Shown here: positions 24,962 to 34,639 of the stretch, one piece after another
Position numbering within the stretch: position 1 is the stretch's first letter
How the letters are laid out: every line of letters starts with the position of its first letter
From: Desulfofundulus kuznetsovii DSM 6115
GTDB lineage: Bacteria; Bacillota; Desulfotomaculia; Desulfotomaculales; Desulfovirgulaceae
Assembly (NCBI RefSeq): GCF_000214705.1
Contig: NC_015573.1
Location: 3,537,387 to 3,601,386 of the forward strand
Direction: 5' to 3'
DNA length: 64,000 bases
Position numbers and translations under genes: made by a program
The notes under the pieces: model-generated
Seen by the model: only the letters and a program-made list of their open reading frames with translations
Databases searched by the model: none
Told to the model about the DNA's origin: nothing

Positions 24962-25369
24962 CTATGGCAACGGAGCAATTGGAGGGAACGGGGCTATAGT
25001 GGGAAATGGAGCTATGGGAGGCAGCGGGAAAACCGGCGGGAAAATACCTGACTCCACCACCTGGGCCTGGTCCTGCACAGCACCGGTTTCCATGTAGAAT
25101 ACCTTTACCTTGTACTCGGTCCCGGGAGCCAGGGGTCCCAGGAAAAACTGCCCGTCCTGATCGGTGAAGGTGTGACCGATAACGGGCCCAAGCTTATCCC
25201 CTTCCTTCCGAAACACGACCACCACGGCTCCCGGCACGGGCGTACCATCGGGCCGGCGCACCACCCCGCTGGCCAGCGCCCGGGGTTCGGGGAGGATGAA
25301 AAAGTCGTAATGCTGCTGGCTCCCACCGGGCGGGGTAACCAGGTCAAAACTGGTTAGTTGAAAGGCCAT
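24962..25369 (-). CDS. Carboxypeptidase-regulatory-like (beta-sandwich) protein with Pro-rich tail
   Basis: 135 residues from the ATG at 25369 (AAGGAG site). The central SGVVRRPDGTPVPGAVVVVF to FTDQDGQFFLGPLAPGTEYK is the carboxypeptidase regulatory-like prealbumin fold. The tail repeats PIAPFP three times (about 115-135) and ends the protein. No signal peptide, so export, if any, is by a non-Sec route or it is an intracellular or spore-coat-like protein. Surrounded by glycosyltransferases; it may be a glycosylation target. Confidence 0.7.
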   Translation of the reverse strand: MAFQLTSFDLVTPPGGSQQHYDFFILPEPRALASGVVRRPDGTPVPGAVVVVFRKEGDKLGPVIGHTFTDQDGQFFLGPLAPGTEYKVKVFYMETGAVQDQAQVVESGIFPPVFPLPPIAPFPTIAPFPPIAPLP

Positions 25370-25534
25370 CCTGGACACTCCTTTTTGAGTGATTTCTGCT
25401 ATGAACATACTATGAAAGGGCTAAAATATGGTGCTCGAATCCCCTGTGGAAATACTTTCCTGAAGGTTTCAGGCACCTGCAACTTACTTTTGGGGACCGG
25501 CACAGCGCCCTCCGGGCTCAAGGGTAGAACCGTT

Positions 25535-26377
25535 TTACGGCAGCGGAATCATATGCCGGCAGGGATCAAAGGCTTGATTCAGGAGCAGGGGAGAATTGTG
25601 GCGCTTTTCCGGTGGAAAATTGGGCGGCAACTTCCACTTAAGCCGGAACTTTTCCCAGCCGGCCCGCAGGGCCGCCCGGTAATCCATGCCTTCCCCGGTA
25701 AAGGTTTTCTGGCCGAAGTGGTAAACAAATACGTCTGCGGCCACCAGCAGCACAAAGCCGGCCAGCCTGGCCCGCAGGCAGAAATCGTCATCTTCAAAAT
25801 TCCCGGGGTTAAAACGGGGGTCCAGCCCGCCAATGGTATTCAAAACCCGCCGCGTGAACAGCAGGCAAAAACCGCTGAGCACCGGGGCCGGATGGCACCG
25901 GCCGCAGTTTAGCAGTGCCAGCCGGCGGCTGAATTCCTCCAGCCGGTCCAGGGAAGGCAGGGCTACCGGCATGGTCTGCGTTACACCGCCACAGTTGGAG
26001 AGGGGACCCACCAGCCCGGCGCCGGGATACTTTCTTAGATGGGTTATGAGACCGGACAACCACCCCGGGGTTACCAGGGTATCGTTGTTTAAAAGCAAAA
26101 GGTAGTCGCCCCGGGCAACGGCCAGGCCCCGGTTGCAGGCGGCGGCAAAACCCAGGTTGCGACCGTTCTCCAGCAGCCGGATTCCAGGCACTGAGCGCAG
26201 GTGTTCCGTGGTGCCGTCGGTGGAACCGTTGTCCACCACAATAATTTCAACCGGTTCCGGGGTGTACTTGAAAATGCTATCCAGGCATAACACGGTCAGG
26301 CTTAGCTGGTTCCTCGTGGGAATGATAATCGAGGTAAGCTTTTCCTTTTCCATCAGAAAGGGCAAATCCTCTATCAC
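25535..26377 (-). CDS. Glycosyltransferase family 2 (rhamnosyltransferase-like)
   Basis: 280 residues. TSIIIPTRNQLSLTVLCLDS, VEIIVVDNGSTDGTTEHLRS, AVARGDYLLLLNNDTLVTPG (NNDT metal site), and FNPGNFEDDDFCLRARLAGF. The start may be the GTG at 26377 or an ATG eight codons later; neither has an ideal site. Followed downstream by a 126-bp gap before the prealbumin-fold gene and preceded by the membrane-anchored DUF6385-type protein. Confidence 0.85.
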   Translation of the reverse strand: MIEDLPFLMEKEKLTSIIIPTRNQLSLTVLCLDSIFKYTPEPVEIIVVDNGSTDGTTEHLRSVPGIRLLENGRNLGFAAACNRGLAVARGDYLLLLNNDTLVTPGWLSGLITHLRKYPGAGLVGPLSNCGGVTQTMPVALPSLDRLEEFSRRLALLNCGRCHPAPVLSGFCLLFTRRVLNTIGGLDPRFNPGNFEDDDFCLRARLAGFVLLVAADVFVYHFGQKTFTGEGMDYRAALRAGWEKFRLKWKLPPNFPPEKRHNSPLLLNQAFDPCRHMIPLP

Positions 26378-26398
26378 CTGCCCTGGAAATGGTTGTCC

Positions 26399-26884
26399 TT
26401 AACCCTGCCCCTGAAACCACACGGTAATCACCGTATCCATGCCCGGCTTCTTGTTCCGAAATTTAATGCGGGCATATCGCAGGAAAAACTGGGGGACAAA
26501 AAGGTGCTTATCCCCGGGCTCGATCACGTACGACGATTCCCCGAAGGAACTCCAGGTCACTCCGTCCGGACTCAGCTCGGTCTGGGCCACCACAGGATTG
26601 GGACCATCATTGCGGACCAGAAAAGAAAAAGTCCGGATCCGGGAAAGATCAATGCTTTTGCTAAAACCTTCTACATCCCGGCTAACCAGATTACGCTGGA
26701 CAATACTGGTGAACTCGGGTTCAGGGCATTCGGGAACGGGCTTGCGGTATAAGATAAGGCATAGGACAATGGCGACAGCTCCCAGCACAATCCCGGCAAA
26801 AATACCCAGCACACCCAGGTGCTCAAGGTTATCTTTTTGCCGTGCGAACCTGGAATCTTCCAGCATGGCACTAACTTTTGCCAT
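26399..26884 (-). CDS. Membrane-anchored DUF6385-type beta-sandwich protein
   Basis: 161 residues: cytoplasmic N-terminus, one TM helix at about 24-46 (LGVLGIFAGIVLGAVAIVLC), then a beta domain ending FFLRYARIKFRNKKPG then VITVWFQGQG. The same C-terminal pattern (FLKYARIYY then LNIFFQGQS) closes the neighbouring 222-residue protein, so the two share this domain. TM topology would place the domain outside. GGAGG site before the ATG. Likely a cell-surface anchor or scaffold decorated by the surrounding glycosyltransferases; inference. Confidence 0.65.
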   Translation of the reverse strand: MAKVSAMLEDSRFARQKDNLEHLGVLGIFAGIVLGAVAIVLCLILYRKPVPECPEPEFTSIVQRNLVSRDVEGFSKSIDLSRIRTFSFLVRNDGPNPVVAQTELSPDGVTWSSFGESSYVIEPGDKHLFVPQFFLRYARIKFRNKKPGMDTVITVWFQGQG

Positions 26885-26975
26885 AGACTTAGACCTCCAT
26901 AATCAGATACCCGGTCAACATTGGCAGAATTGGAGGGGGAAGACCGCGGGAAAAACCGCGGTCTTCTCCTTGTTG

Positions 26976-27644
26976 TTAGCTCTGACCCTGGAAAAAGATA
27001 TTCAGGGTCACGGCGCTGTTCGAGTCGACGGCAGCATAATATATACGTGCGTATTTCAAGAAAATAGCAGACACAAGGGTAGTTACATCGCCGGTGTTCA
27101 GGGTAACCGGGCCGGCCTCGTCGATCCAGCTGCTGCCGTCCGGGCTGATCTGCAGTTTAACAGTGGCGGGAGCAATCGTTGTGGAGGCGTTAACAACGCC
27201 AAACGTCCAGGTCCTGAGATTCAAAACGGTGTAAGTGGTATCGGGGCTTCCGGCAGTGTCTGTAACGTTTGCCCTCGTGACCGATACGTCAGTGGTGACC
27301 AGATTTGACAATACGGCCAGGCCGGTGCTGGTGATAGTCAGGCCCCCGACCGGCGGCGTGATCGACAAACCAGTATCCGGTGCCGTTACCAGCAGCCCGT
27401 TCGCCGGTGCGGTGACGGCCAGACCTGTACTGGTGATGGTCAGGCCCCCGACCGGCGGCGTGATCGATAAACCAGTATCCGGTGCCGTTACCAGCAACCC
27501 ATTCGCCGGTGCGGTGACGGCCAGACCGGTGCTGGTGATGCTCAGGTTACCTGTTGAGTCGGTATTCAAGGCTACATTCTGGCTACCAAAGATTTTTATA
27601 CGCGCTTGATCTGGATTGTCTTGAAAAATTTTATAGTTAGGCAT
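26976..27644 (-). CDS. DUF6385-type surface protein with nonapeptide beta repeats
   Basis: 222 residues from the ATG at 27644 (AAGGAGG site). N-terminal MPNYKIFQDNPDQARIKIFG is the usual opening of the family. Residues 41-108 are two 34-residue repeats made of nine-residue steps (LAVTAPANG, LLVTAPDTG, LSITPPVGG, LTITSTG), which suggests a beta-solenoid stalk. The C-terminal domain (about 115-222) matches that of the next protein. DNA copies at 27423-27524 and 27321-27422 differ at only a few bases, so the duplication is recent. Rich in Ser/Thr, so O-glycosylation is plausible. No signal peptide is seen. Confidence 0.7.
   Translation of the reverse strand: MPNYKIFQDNPDQARIKIFGSQNVALNTDSTGNLSITSTGLAVTAPANGLLVTAPDTGLSITPPVGGLTITSTGLAVTAPANGLLVTAPDTGLSITPPVGGLTITSTGLAVLSNLVTTDVSVTRANVTDTAGSPDTTYTVLNLRTWTFGVVNASTTIAPATVKLQISPDGSSWIDEAGPVTLNTGDVTTLVSAIFLKYARIYYAAVDSNSAVTLNIFFQGQS
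27321..27524 (-). repeat. Two 102-bp tandem repeats inside the DUF6385 gene
   Basis: In-frame tandem duplication encoding 34 residues each, with roughly seven base differences between units. Copy number could vary between strains. Confidence 0.85.
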
Positions 27645-27774
27645 AAGCTGTCCTCCTTCGCATGGTAAATTTTTACGTTCCGCTATTAGGGTATTCTTCA
27701 TAGTTGTGGAAGGTTACAGGCCCTGTGCATAAATTAACAAAAAAACTATTTTATTGAATGAGGTATGAGAGATC

Positions 27775-29751
27775 ATGGAGTCCAGAATCAGCTTGTGCAT
27801 GATTGTAAAGGACGAAGAACAAAACATCCGCCGTTGCCTTCAAAGCGTGGCCGGGACCGTGGACGAAATAATTGTTGTAGATACGGGCTCTACCGACGGT
27901 ACTTGTCAAATAGCCAGGGAATTTGGCGCTCTGGTCCAATCTTTCCCCTGGAATGACAATTTCAGTGACGCCCGCAATGCCTCGCTTGAACTGGCCACGG
28001 GAGACTGGATTTTGTTTCTGGATGCCGATGAAGAACTGGCCGGTGAAAGCAGGGAAGTGCTGCGCAGGCTGGCCAACGAAAAGAATGTAGAAGGTTATTT
28101 TGTCAAGATAATTAACTACGTAGGCAACGAGGGGTGGGTCGAAACCTGCCCGGACCTGGTCTTCCGTCTTTTCAAAAACCGAAAGGACTACCGGTTTCGC
28201 GGGGCTATCCACGAACAGATCGCAGACGTGATATTAGAACGAAACAGCCAGGCCAGGTACAAGATTGCCGAAGACCTGGTAATCCTGCATTACGGCTACC
28301 TGGACCGGCAAATTAAGGCAAAGGATAAAAAGAACCGGAATCTGGCCCTGCTCAGCCAGGAGCTAAACCGGAATCCGGACAACCGCCACCTTCGCTATCA
28401 CTACGGTGTGGAGCTGTACCGGGCGGAAAGGTTTGATGAAGCAGCAGCAGAACTGGTCAGGGCGGCCAATGGTATCGATCCGAACACCATCTACCTGCCC
28501 AAACTCCTGCGTTACATCGTCCTGGCCTACCATGCCGCCCGCAAACCCGAACAGGCTTTAGAAATTGTCCAGCTCGGCCTGGATCTTTTTCCTAACTACG
28601 CAGACCTCTATTACTACGGCGGGTTGATCAGCTACGAACAAAAAGATTACGGGCGGGCGTACGAGTTCTTCCAAAGGGCGCTGTCCATGCCCGAACAGCC
28701 GGCCCACTACGCCCCTTTCGGCGGGACACGGGGTTTCCGTTCCCTTTACCAAATGGGACAGCTGGCGGAAGTTTTTTTAAACCACGAAGAAGCCATGCGT
28801 TATTACATCTTGAGCCTGCGGGATAACCCCCACTTCACCCCCGCCCTGGAAAGCATCACGCGCCTCTTAAAACCACAAGAAGATCCGGTTTACGCAAAAA
28901 AGTGCCTGGAACAGCTTTGTGAATTTTGTACTCCCCAGGCCAACCTCCTGATGGGGCAAATCCTTTTCCGCCAGTCCGCCTACAAGCTTGCCCTGGAGTA
29001 CCTGGAGCGGGGCATGGACCAGCAGGAAGCCGCACCGGAAATTCTATTATGGAAAGCAATCTGCCTGATCCAGCTGAGGCGTTACCTGGAAGCTCTGCGC
29101 ATCCTTGAGGGGTTCGGCCCCGGCCACCGGCTTTACCCGCTGGCCAAATTAAATAAAATCTTGTGCTTCTGGTTCCAGGGAAAACGCCGGAAAGTGCTGC
29201 CCCTGGTGGAAGAACTGTTTGCCCTCGGACTTTCCCAGGACACCGGGGCCGTGGTGAGCCTGCTGCGAAACTACCCGGGCAGGCGCAGAGGGCCCGGAGT
29301 CACCCTGGGCGATGAGGGAATGTCCCTTCTCCTGGATATTCTAATGCGTGCCCTTGACCTGGGCGAGAAAGAACGGGCCGAATCGCTGTTAGACGGTTTA
29401 TCCCGGGAGTGCCTGAGCAAGAACGCCCGGGCCGTAGGCCAGCTGTTCTACCGGTACGGCCACCTCAAGACCGCAGAATATTACCTGGGTCTTTACCTGG
29501 AGGCCTATCCGGAATGCCCCGAAACACTCTTTACCCTTGCAGAAATTAAAGAGCGTCAAAACGCCTGCATCGAAGCCGGGGAACTTTATAGACGGGCCCT
29601 GGCGCTGGATCCAGCAGAACCGCGGTATTATGTCAGCCTGATCAGGCTTTATGAAAAGATGCGCCGGGAAATCCTGCGGGAAGCCATTGATAAATACCCC
29701 GAACTACCGGTTCTGCGCAGGCTATTTGAGGAGGCAAACCAGGAAATATGA
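27775..29751 (+). CDS. Glycosyltransferase family 2 fused to TPR repeats (1 of 3)
   Basis: 658 residues. N-terminal GT-A domain (1-~230): SLCMIVKDEEQNIRRCLQSV, IIVVDTGSTDGTCQIAREFG, FSDARNASLELATGDWILFL with DADEEL as metal site, and GAIHEQI. The C-terminal two thirds are TPR-like helical repeats (about 240-650). The layout resembles SunS-type peptide S-glycosyltransferases and flagellin-glycosylation enzymes, where TPRs hold a protein acceptor. GAGG site before the ATG. First gene of a rightward set divergent from the DUF6385 genes, overlapping the next by the four bases ATGA. Confidence 0.85.
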   Translation: MESRISLCMIVKDEEQNIRRCLQSVAGTVDEIIVVDTGSTDGTCQIAREFGALVQSFPWNDNFSDARNASLELATGDWILFLDADEELAGESREVLRRLANEKNVEGYFVKIINYVGNEGWVETCPDLVFRLFKNRKDYRFRGAIHEQIADVILERNSQARYKIAEDLVILHYGYLDRQIKAKDKKNRNLALLSQELNRNPDNRHLRYHYGVELYRAERFDEAAAELVRAANGIDPNTIYLPKLLRYIVLAYHAARKPEQALEIVQLGLDLFPNYADLYYYGGLISYEQKDYGRAYEFFQRALSMPEQPAHYAPFGGTRGFRSLYQMGQLAEVFLNHEEAMRYYILSLRDNPHFTPALESITRLLKPQEDPVYAKKCLEQLCEFCTPQANLLMGQILFRQSAYKLALEYLERGMDQQEAAPEILLWKAICLIQLRRYLEALRILEGFGPGHRLYPLAKLNKILCFWFQGKRRKVLPLVEELFALGLSQDTGAVVSLLRNYPGRRRGPGVTLGDEGMSLLLDILMRALDLGEKERAESLLDGLSRECLSKNARAVGQLFYRYGHLKTAEYYLGLYLEAYPECPETLFTLAEIKERQNACIEAGELYRRALALDPAEPRYYVSLIRLYEKMRREILREAIDKYPELPVLRRLFEEANQEI

Positions 29752-31526
29752 CACCAACTGTAGCTTTAGCGATGATCGTGCGCAACGAAGAGGCAAACCT
29801 GGCCGCCTGCCTGGATAGCGTTAAGGGGGCGGTCGATGAAATAGTTATTGTAGATACCGGTTCGACGGACCGTACCGTAGAGATCGCCCGCCGTTACACC
29901 GGCAAGGTCTACCGTTACCCATGGCACGGCGATTTCAGCGCCGCCCGCAACTATGCCCTTGCCCGGACTAAAAGCGATTGGATCTTGTCCCTTGATGCCG
30001 ACGAAGAACTGGATACCAGTCCGGGCGACCTGCGCTCGCTTATAAACAACAACAGCGGTTACGAGGCTTTTTTCCTGCCCCTCCATAACCGGACCACCGA
30101 AAATCCCGGTGACTACAACCGGTTTTTCGTCCTCAGGCTGTTTCGAAACAAGGCCGGCTACCGCTTCCAGGGGGTCATCCATGAGCAGGTGGTGATTAGC
30201 CGCCCGGAAGCGGTAGGCACAGCACAGGGCCCGGTTATCTGGCACAGGCCTTTATCCAAAAGAGAACGCAACCGCAAGCGAGGGCGCAATCTGGCTCTGC
30301 TGCGGCAGGCGGTAGCTGCGGATCCCGCCAATCCCTTCTTACAGTATTACCTGGGGGTGGAATGGCTGGGCCTGGGCAAGGCTGAACGGGCGCTCCCGTA
30401 CCTTCAAGAAGCCTTAAAACAGCTGACGGACGGGCACATCCTGTTCCGGGCGCCGGCCATCCGGTTAGTGATTGCCTGCTTGAGGGCGCTGGGGAACCTG
30501 GATGAGGCCATCTGTATATGTATGGAAGAAAGCCAACGCTATCCCTTTTACACCGATCTATTTTTCGACGGAGGAATCCTGTTCGAGGAAAAAGGGGAGT
30601 ATGAAATAGCCCTGAAATGGTTTAAAGAGGCCCTGCATCTCGGCCAGCCGCCACCTCTGTTTAGCCATACCAACGGCACGGAGAGCTTCCTGTCGTTATA
30701 TCATCTGGGCTACTGCCACGAAAAACTGGCCATGTTCAAAGAAGCTAAAAACTGTTACGAGAAGGCCCTGGCATTAAACCCTGCCTATCTTTATCCGCTC
30801 TACAACCTGTTCCTGCTCCACCTGGCTGAAAAGGGACCACAGGGTACCTTCGACCATCTCAAAGCCGCCGGGCACCTCAACCACCCCCAACAGGTAGTAG
30901 TGCTGGCCGACCTGTTCTTCGAGGCCGGTTTTCCGGACCTGGCCTGTGCATGTATTGAAGAAGCCGGCCCAGGTGCCGGCAGTCCAACTGAAGTCCATGC
31001 CCGGCGCCTGGCACGGTTTTGCGTGTATGCAGGCCGGTGTGAGCATGCCCTTTCCCTTATGGAGCGTATCCGGCACGCCGGTGGTGAGATAGATACCTCC
31101 CTGGCAATTGACGAGATCGTTGCCCTGATGCTCAAAGAAGATTATCGCTTGGCGAAAATAAGGACCATTTCCCTGTGGCGCCGGCCACAAGGGCGTAGCC
31201 CGGCCTGGACGTTATTGAACCTGATTTCGCTGCTCGGCAACAGCTCCAGGTGCGGCCGGCCGGAAAAAAACCGCGAGCCGGCAGTCATTGAAACGGCCCT
31301 GACCATCCTGGAGAACTGCTTGCGCTACCGGCCCGGGCCTTTGGAACCAGGTAATGATCGCGTTTCATCGGGGTACCACCGGCTGGCGCAAGAGACAATA
31401 AAGCTTTTAACCAGCCTGTCTCCCAGGGGATGCATAGCCCTGTGTGCCTACCTTAAAGAAAAAGCCAGCGCCGCCCGTCACATGCTGGACTACAAATGCG
31501 GCCCGGCCAGGGGGTTATTTTCATGA
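29748..31526 (+). CDS. Glycosyltransferase family 2 fused to TPR repeats (2 of 3)
   Basis: 592 residues, paralogue of the previous gene: VALAMIVRNEEANLAACLDS, IVIVDTGSTDRTVEIARRYT, ARNYALARTKSDWILSLDAD (metal site), GVIHEQV, then helical repeats with TPR-like units (YEIALKWFKEALHLGQ, KEAKNCYEKALALNPAYLYP). Coupled to both neighbours by ATGA overlaps, so the three are made together. Probably extends or decorates the same protein-linked glycan; acceptor unknown. Confidence 0.85.
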   Translation: MTPTVALAMIVRNEEANLAACLDSVKGAVDEIVIVDTGSTDRTVEIARRYTGKVYRYPWHGDFSAARNYALARTKSDWILSLDADEELDTSPGDLRSLINNNSGYEAFFLPLHNRTTENPGDYNRFFVLRLFRNKAGYRFQGVIHEQVVISRPEAVGTAQGPVIWHRPLSKRERNRKRGRNLALLRQAVAADPANPFLQYYLGVEWLGLGKAERALPYLQEALKQLTDGHILFRAPAIRLVIACLRALGNLDEAICICMEESQRYPFYTDLFFDGGILFEEKGEYEIALKWFKEALHLGQPPPLFSHTNGTESFLSLYHLGYCHEKLAMFKEAKNCYEKALALNPAYLYPLYNLFLLHLAEKGPQGTFDHLKAAGHLNHPQQVVVLADLFFEAGFPDLACACIEEAGPGAGSPTEVHARRLARFCVYAGRCEHALSLMERIRHAGGEIDTSLAIDEIVALMLKEDYRLAKIRTISLWRRPQGRSPAWTLLNLISLLGNSSRCGRPEKNREPAVIETALTILENCLRYRPGPLEPGNDRVSSGYHRLAQETIKLLTSLSPRGCIALCAYLKEKASAARHMLDYKCGPARGLFS

Positions 31527-33025
31527 GCAGCGGGTTACCGGTGAGCCTGTGCATGATTGCCAGAAACGAAGAACACTGGATTGCCTCCTGCATCCAAAGT
31601 GTGCAGCACCTGGTGCGGGAAATCGTCGTGGTCGACACGGGTTCCACCGACCGGACGAAGGAAGTGGCCGTCCAAAGTGGAGCCAGGGTTTTTACCTTTC
31701 ACTGGTGCGATGATTTTGCGGCGGCAAGAAACTACTCCCTTAGTAAAGCCACAGGTGACTGGATCCTGATCCTGGACGCTGATGAAATACTGGCTCCAGT
31801 TAAATTAGAAGATTTCGCCAGGCTCCTTGATGCACCAGGTGTAGAAGGGTATTTCGTGAAAATCCGCAGCTACCTGGGAAACGGTGAAGGGATGGCCGAG
31901 GACCAGGTGGTGCGGTTGTTTAGAAATAAACCTGCCTATCGTTTTGCCGGAGCCATCCATGAACAGGTAGCCGGAGCAATCAAAAAGCATAACGCCGGAG
32001 GGGGCCTCGCCTTCTCTGATCTGTTAATCTACCACTTTGGCTATCTCGACCGGCACTTGCAGGTTAAAAACAAGCACCAGCGTAACATCTGCGTAATTAA
32101 AAAGGCCCTGGATGATAAACCTGATGACCCTTTTCTTTTATACAGCCTCGGCATCGAACACTTACAGTGTGGGGAAATCAAAAAAGGCATTGAACAGCTG
32201 GAGAAAGCCCTGGTCTTCATGCGCGGGAACGAGGGTTATTTCCGCGATTTGTTGCTCACGCTATGCCTGGGGCTTTTCAGAACCGGTCAAAGGGTCAGGT
32301 TAACATTTTTGCTTGACGGGGCCCTATCCATGCTGCCCGCCGACCCGGACCTGCACCTGGTCAAAGGACTTTTGGCCCTGCATGACGGCCGCTGCGACAC
32401 GGCCATCGAGGAACTGCGTTTTGCCCTTGCGGCGGGAGCTCAGATTCTCCCCCCCTACCACATCCACGCCTTGCTTGGGGACAGCTATAATCTTTTGGGC
32501 CAGTATGGAGAAGCAGAAGACGAGTACTTTAACGCCTTACTCCTTGCACCGTACATGTTGTACCCGCTGACCCAAATACTGGGTTTAAAACAGCGGGGTC
32601 AGGGCAGGCTTCAATGGCAGGCATTAAGCCGGTTTGCTTCCCCATCCAGGAAAAAAGCCCTGTACAAAGAGCTGACCAAACTCGGCGAGTTACCCCTGGC
32701 AATGGTCCTGGCGCTGCTTATACTAGTCGAGCCGGCTAATTCCAGAAACTGCCAGGAAATAATAGAGACCTGCCGGGAATACCAGCTTATAGTGGAACAG
32801 TACCTGGCCAGCCGGCCCGGGCAAGAACCGCTGGGCAACTACCTTCTTACCGGCGCCAGCGGAATGCTTTTATACGCCAGCGCGGTGCAGCGGAATCTGG
32901 AGTGTGGGTTGTTTTCCTTCGTCCAGGGACTTCTCAGAGTGGCCTCATCCGCCCTGGAACTGGTGGTCATGGGGTTATGCCCTCCCTGGTCACCTACTCT
33001 AGTGAATAGCCTGAACGTTTGGTGA
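31523..33025 (+). CDS. Glycosyltransferase family 2 fused to TPR repeats (3 of 3)
   Basis: 500 residues from the ATG at 31523, which overlaps the previous stop as ATGA. VSLCMIARNEEHWIASCIQS, VVVDTGSTDRTKEVAVQSGA, ATGDWILILDADEILAP, GAIHEQV, then TPR-like helices (EIKKGIEQLEKALVF, YGEAEDEYFNALLLAPYML). Shortest of the three. An in-frame ATG at 31496 lies inside the upstream gene and is unlikely. Confidence 0.85.
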   Translation: MSSGLPVSLCMIARNEEHWIASCIQSVQHLVREIVVVDTGSTDRTKEVAVQSGARVFTFHWCDDFAAARNYSLSKATGDWILILDADEILAPVKLEDFARLLDAPGVEGYFVKIRSYLGNGEGMAEDQVVRLFRNKPAYRFAGAIHEQVAGAIKKHNAGGGLAFSDLLIYHFGYLDRHLQVKNKHQRNICVIKKALDDKPDDPFLLYSLGIEHLQCGEIKKGIEQLEKALVFMRGNEGYFRDLLLTLCLGLFRTGQRVRLTFLLDGALSMLPADPDLHLVKGLLALHDGRCDTAIEELRFALAAGAQILPPYHIHALLGDSYNLLGQYGEAEDEYFNALLLAPYMLYPLTQILGLKQRGQGRLQWQALSRFASPSRKKALYKELTKLGELPLAMVLALLILVEPANSRNCQEIIETCREYQLIVEQYLASRPGQEPLGNYLLTGASGMLLYASAVQRNLECGLFSFVQGLLRVASSALELVVMGLCPPWSPTLVNSLNVW

Positions 33026-33039
33026 AAGGATTGATCTGG

Positions 33040-34605
33040 ATGCAAAGGGTGCTCATCGCCAGTCCGGTCCGGCAGAAATCGTCCATACTAAGGGAATTCC
33101 TGTGGTCCCTCTCGCACCTGGAGACCACGGGTCTAGAAGTTGAATATGCGTTTATCGATGATAACGAAAGGGAAAGTACCCTGTTGCGGGAGTTTGCCGC
33201 CGGGAGAAAAAATGTTCATATCTTCCCCGGCAACGGTGCAGGGCACGCTTACCACTGCGACGAACATACCCACCACTGGCGGGAAGATTTAATCTGGAAA
33301 GTGGCCGGATATAAGAACCGTTTTATCCAGCTGGCCCGGAACAGTGGCTTTGATTTCTTGTTTCTGATTGATTCGGACCTGGTGCTGCACCCGAAAACGC
33401 TGGTCCACCTGGTGAGCCTGGGGAAAGATATCGTTTCTGAGGTATACTGGACCAGATGGGAACCCGGTATGATCCCCCTGCCCCAGGTCTGGGTGGGCGA
33501 CCAGTACCGCCTGTACCACATGGCCCGGGGCGAGGCGCTGGACGAGCGGGAAGCGGCCCGGCGGCAGAAGGAGTTCCTGGAGATGCTCCGGCGCCCCGGC
33601 ACTTACAGGGTTGGCGGCCTGGGTGCATGTACCCTGATCAGCCGCAGGGCAATCCTGTTGGGGGTCTCCTTCAGCGAAATATATAACCTGGGCTTTATCG
33701 GGGAGGACCGGCACTTTTGCATCCGGGCGGCCGCCCTGGGACTGGAGCTCTATGCCGACACCCATTACCCGCCGTTCCATATATACCGGGAGTCTGATTT
33801 TGCGGGCTTGAAGGCGTATAAAGAGAAATATTTTCCGGCCGGCAAGGAAACTCCCGCCGGCGCGGCCATGCTGCAAACTGCTGATGAAGAGACTGGTACA
33901 CGGGGAAGTAAAATTACCCTTGCCATGCTGGTAAGAAACGAAGCCGGGAGATACCTTGAGAGGGTTCTCAAGCACGCGGCTCAGTACATCGATTGTGCCG
34001 TGATTTTAGACGATGCCAGCGAGGATAACACAATAGAAGTGTGTAAAAAAGCCCTGCAAAACATTCCCTTGACCCTGGTTTCCAACAACCAACCCTCTTT
34101 TCATAACGAAATCATCCTGCGCAAGCAGCTCTGGGAACTGGCGGTGGGAACCGGGCCGGACTGGATTTTGATTCTGGACGCCGATGAAATTTTTGAGGAG
34201 CGCGCGGTAAAGGAACTAAGGTCCCTGGCTGCCAATCCGGAAATTGAGGTTTATTATTTCCGCCTCTACGACATGTGGGATGAAGATCATTACCGTGAGG
34301 ACGAATACTGGAGAGCCCACCACTATTACAGACCCTTCATGGTCAGGTATGTTCCCGGTTTCCCCTACCAGTGGCGGGAAACTCCCCAGCACTGCGGGCG
34401 CTTTCCCCATAACATCACTGAGCTTAGAGGCGCCACCAGCTCATTGCGGGTGAAACACCTGGGCTGGATGAAACCGGCCGACCGCCTGGCCAAGTACTAC
34501 CGCTACAAAAAACTGGACCCTTTTGGGCAGTATGGAGTAATGGGGCAGTACCTATCCATTCTTGATCCCAAACCAAACCTGGTGGCCTGGAAAGACGAGC
34601 AGTGA
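33040..34605 (+). CDS. Double-domain glycosyltransferase (two GT-A modules)
   Basis: 521 residues from the ATG at 33040 (AAAGGA site). The first module (1-~275) starts RVLIASPVRQKSSILREFLW and carries FLFLIDSDLVLHPKTL. The second (~285-521) starts KITLAMLVRNEAGRYLERVL and carries DWILILDADEIFEERAVKEL. Both metal-binding acidic motifs are intact, so it could add two sugars or build an alternating repeat. No TPR part, unlike its three neighbours. Last gene before a MITE-like element. Confidence 0.8.
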   Translation: MQRVLIASPVRQKSSILREFLWSLSHLETTGLEVEYAFIDDNERESTLLREFAAGRKNVHIFPGNGAGHAYHCDEHTHHWREDLIWKVAGYKNRFIQLARNSGFDFLFLIDSDLVLHPKTLVHLVSLGKDIVSEVYWTRWEPGMIPLPQVWVGDQYRLYHMARGEALDEREAARRQKEFLEMLRRPGTYRVGGLGACTLISRRAILLGVSFSEIYNLGFIGEDRHFCIRAAALGLELYADTHYPPFHIYRESDFAGLKAYKEKYFPAGKETPAGAAMLQTADEETGTRGSKITLAMLVRNEAGRYLERVLKHAAQYIDCAVILDDASEDNTIEVCKKALQNIPLTLVSNNQPSFHNEIILRKQLWELAVGTGPDWILILDADEIFEERAVKELRSLAANPEIEVYYFRLYDMWDEDHYREDEYWRAHHYYRPFMVRYVPGFPYQWRETPQHCGRFPHNITELRGATSSLRVKHLGWMKPADRLAKYYRYKKLDPFGQYGVMGQYLSILDPKPNLVAWKDEQ

Positions 34606-34639
34606 ATTTGCCCGGTGATGCAATCTGTTCACCGCTCAG

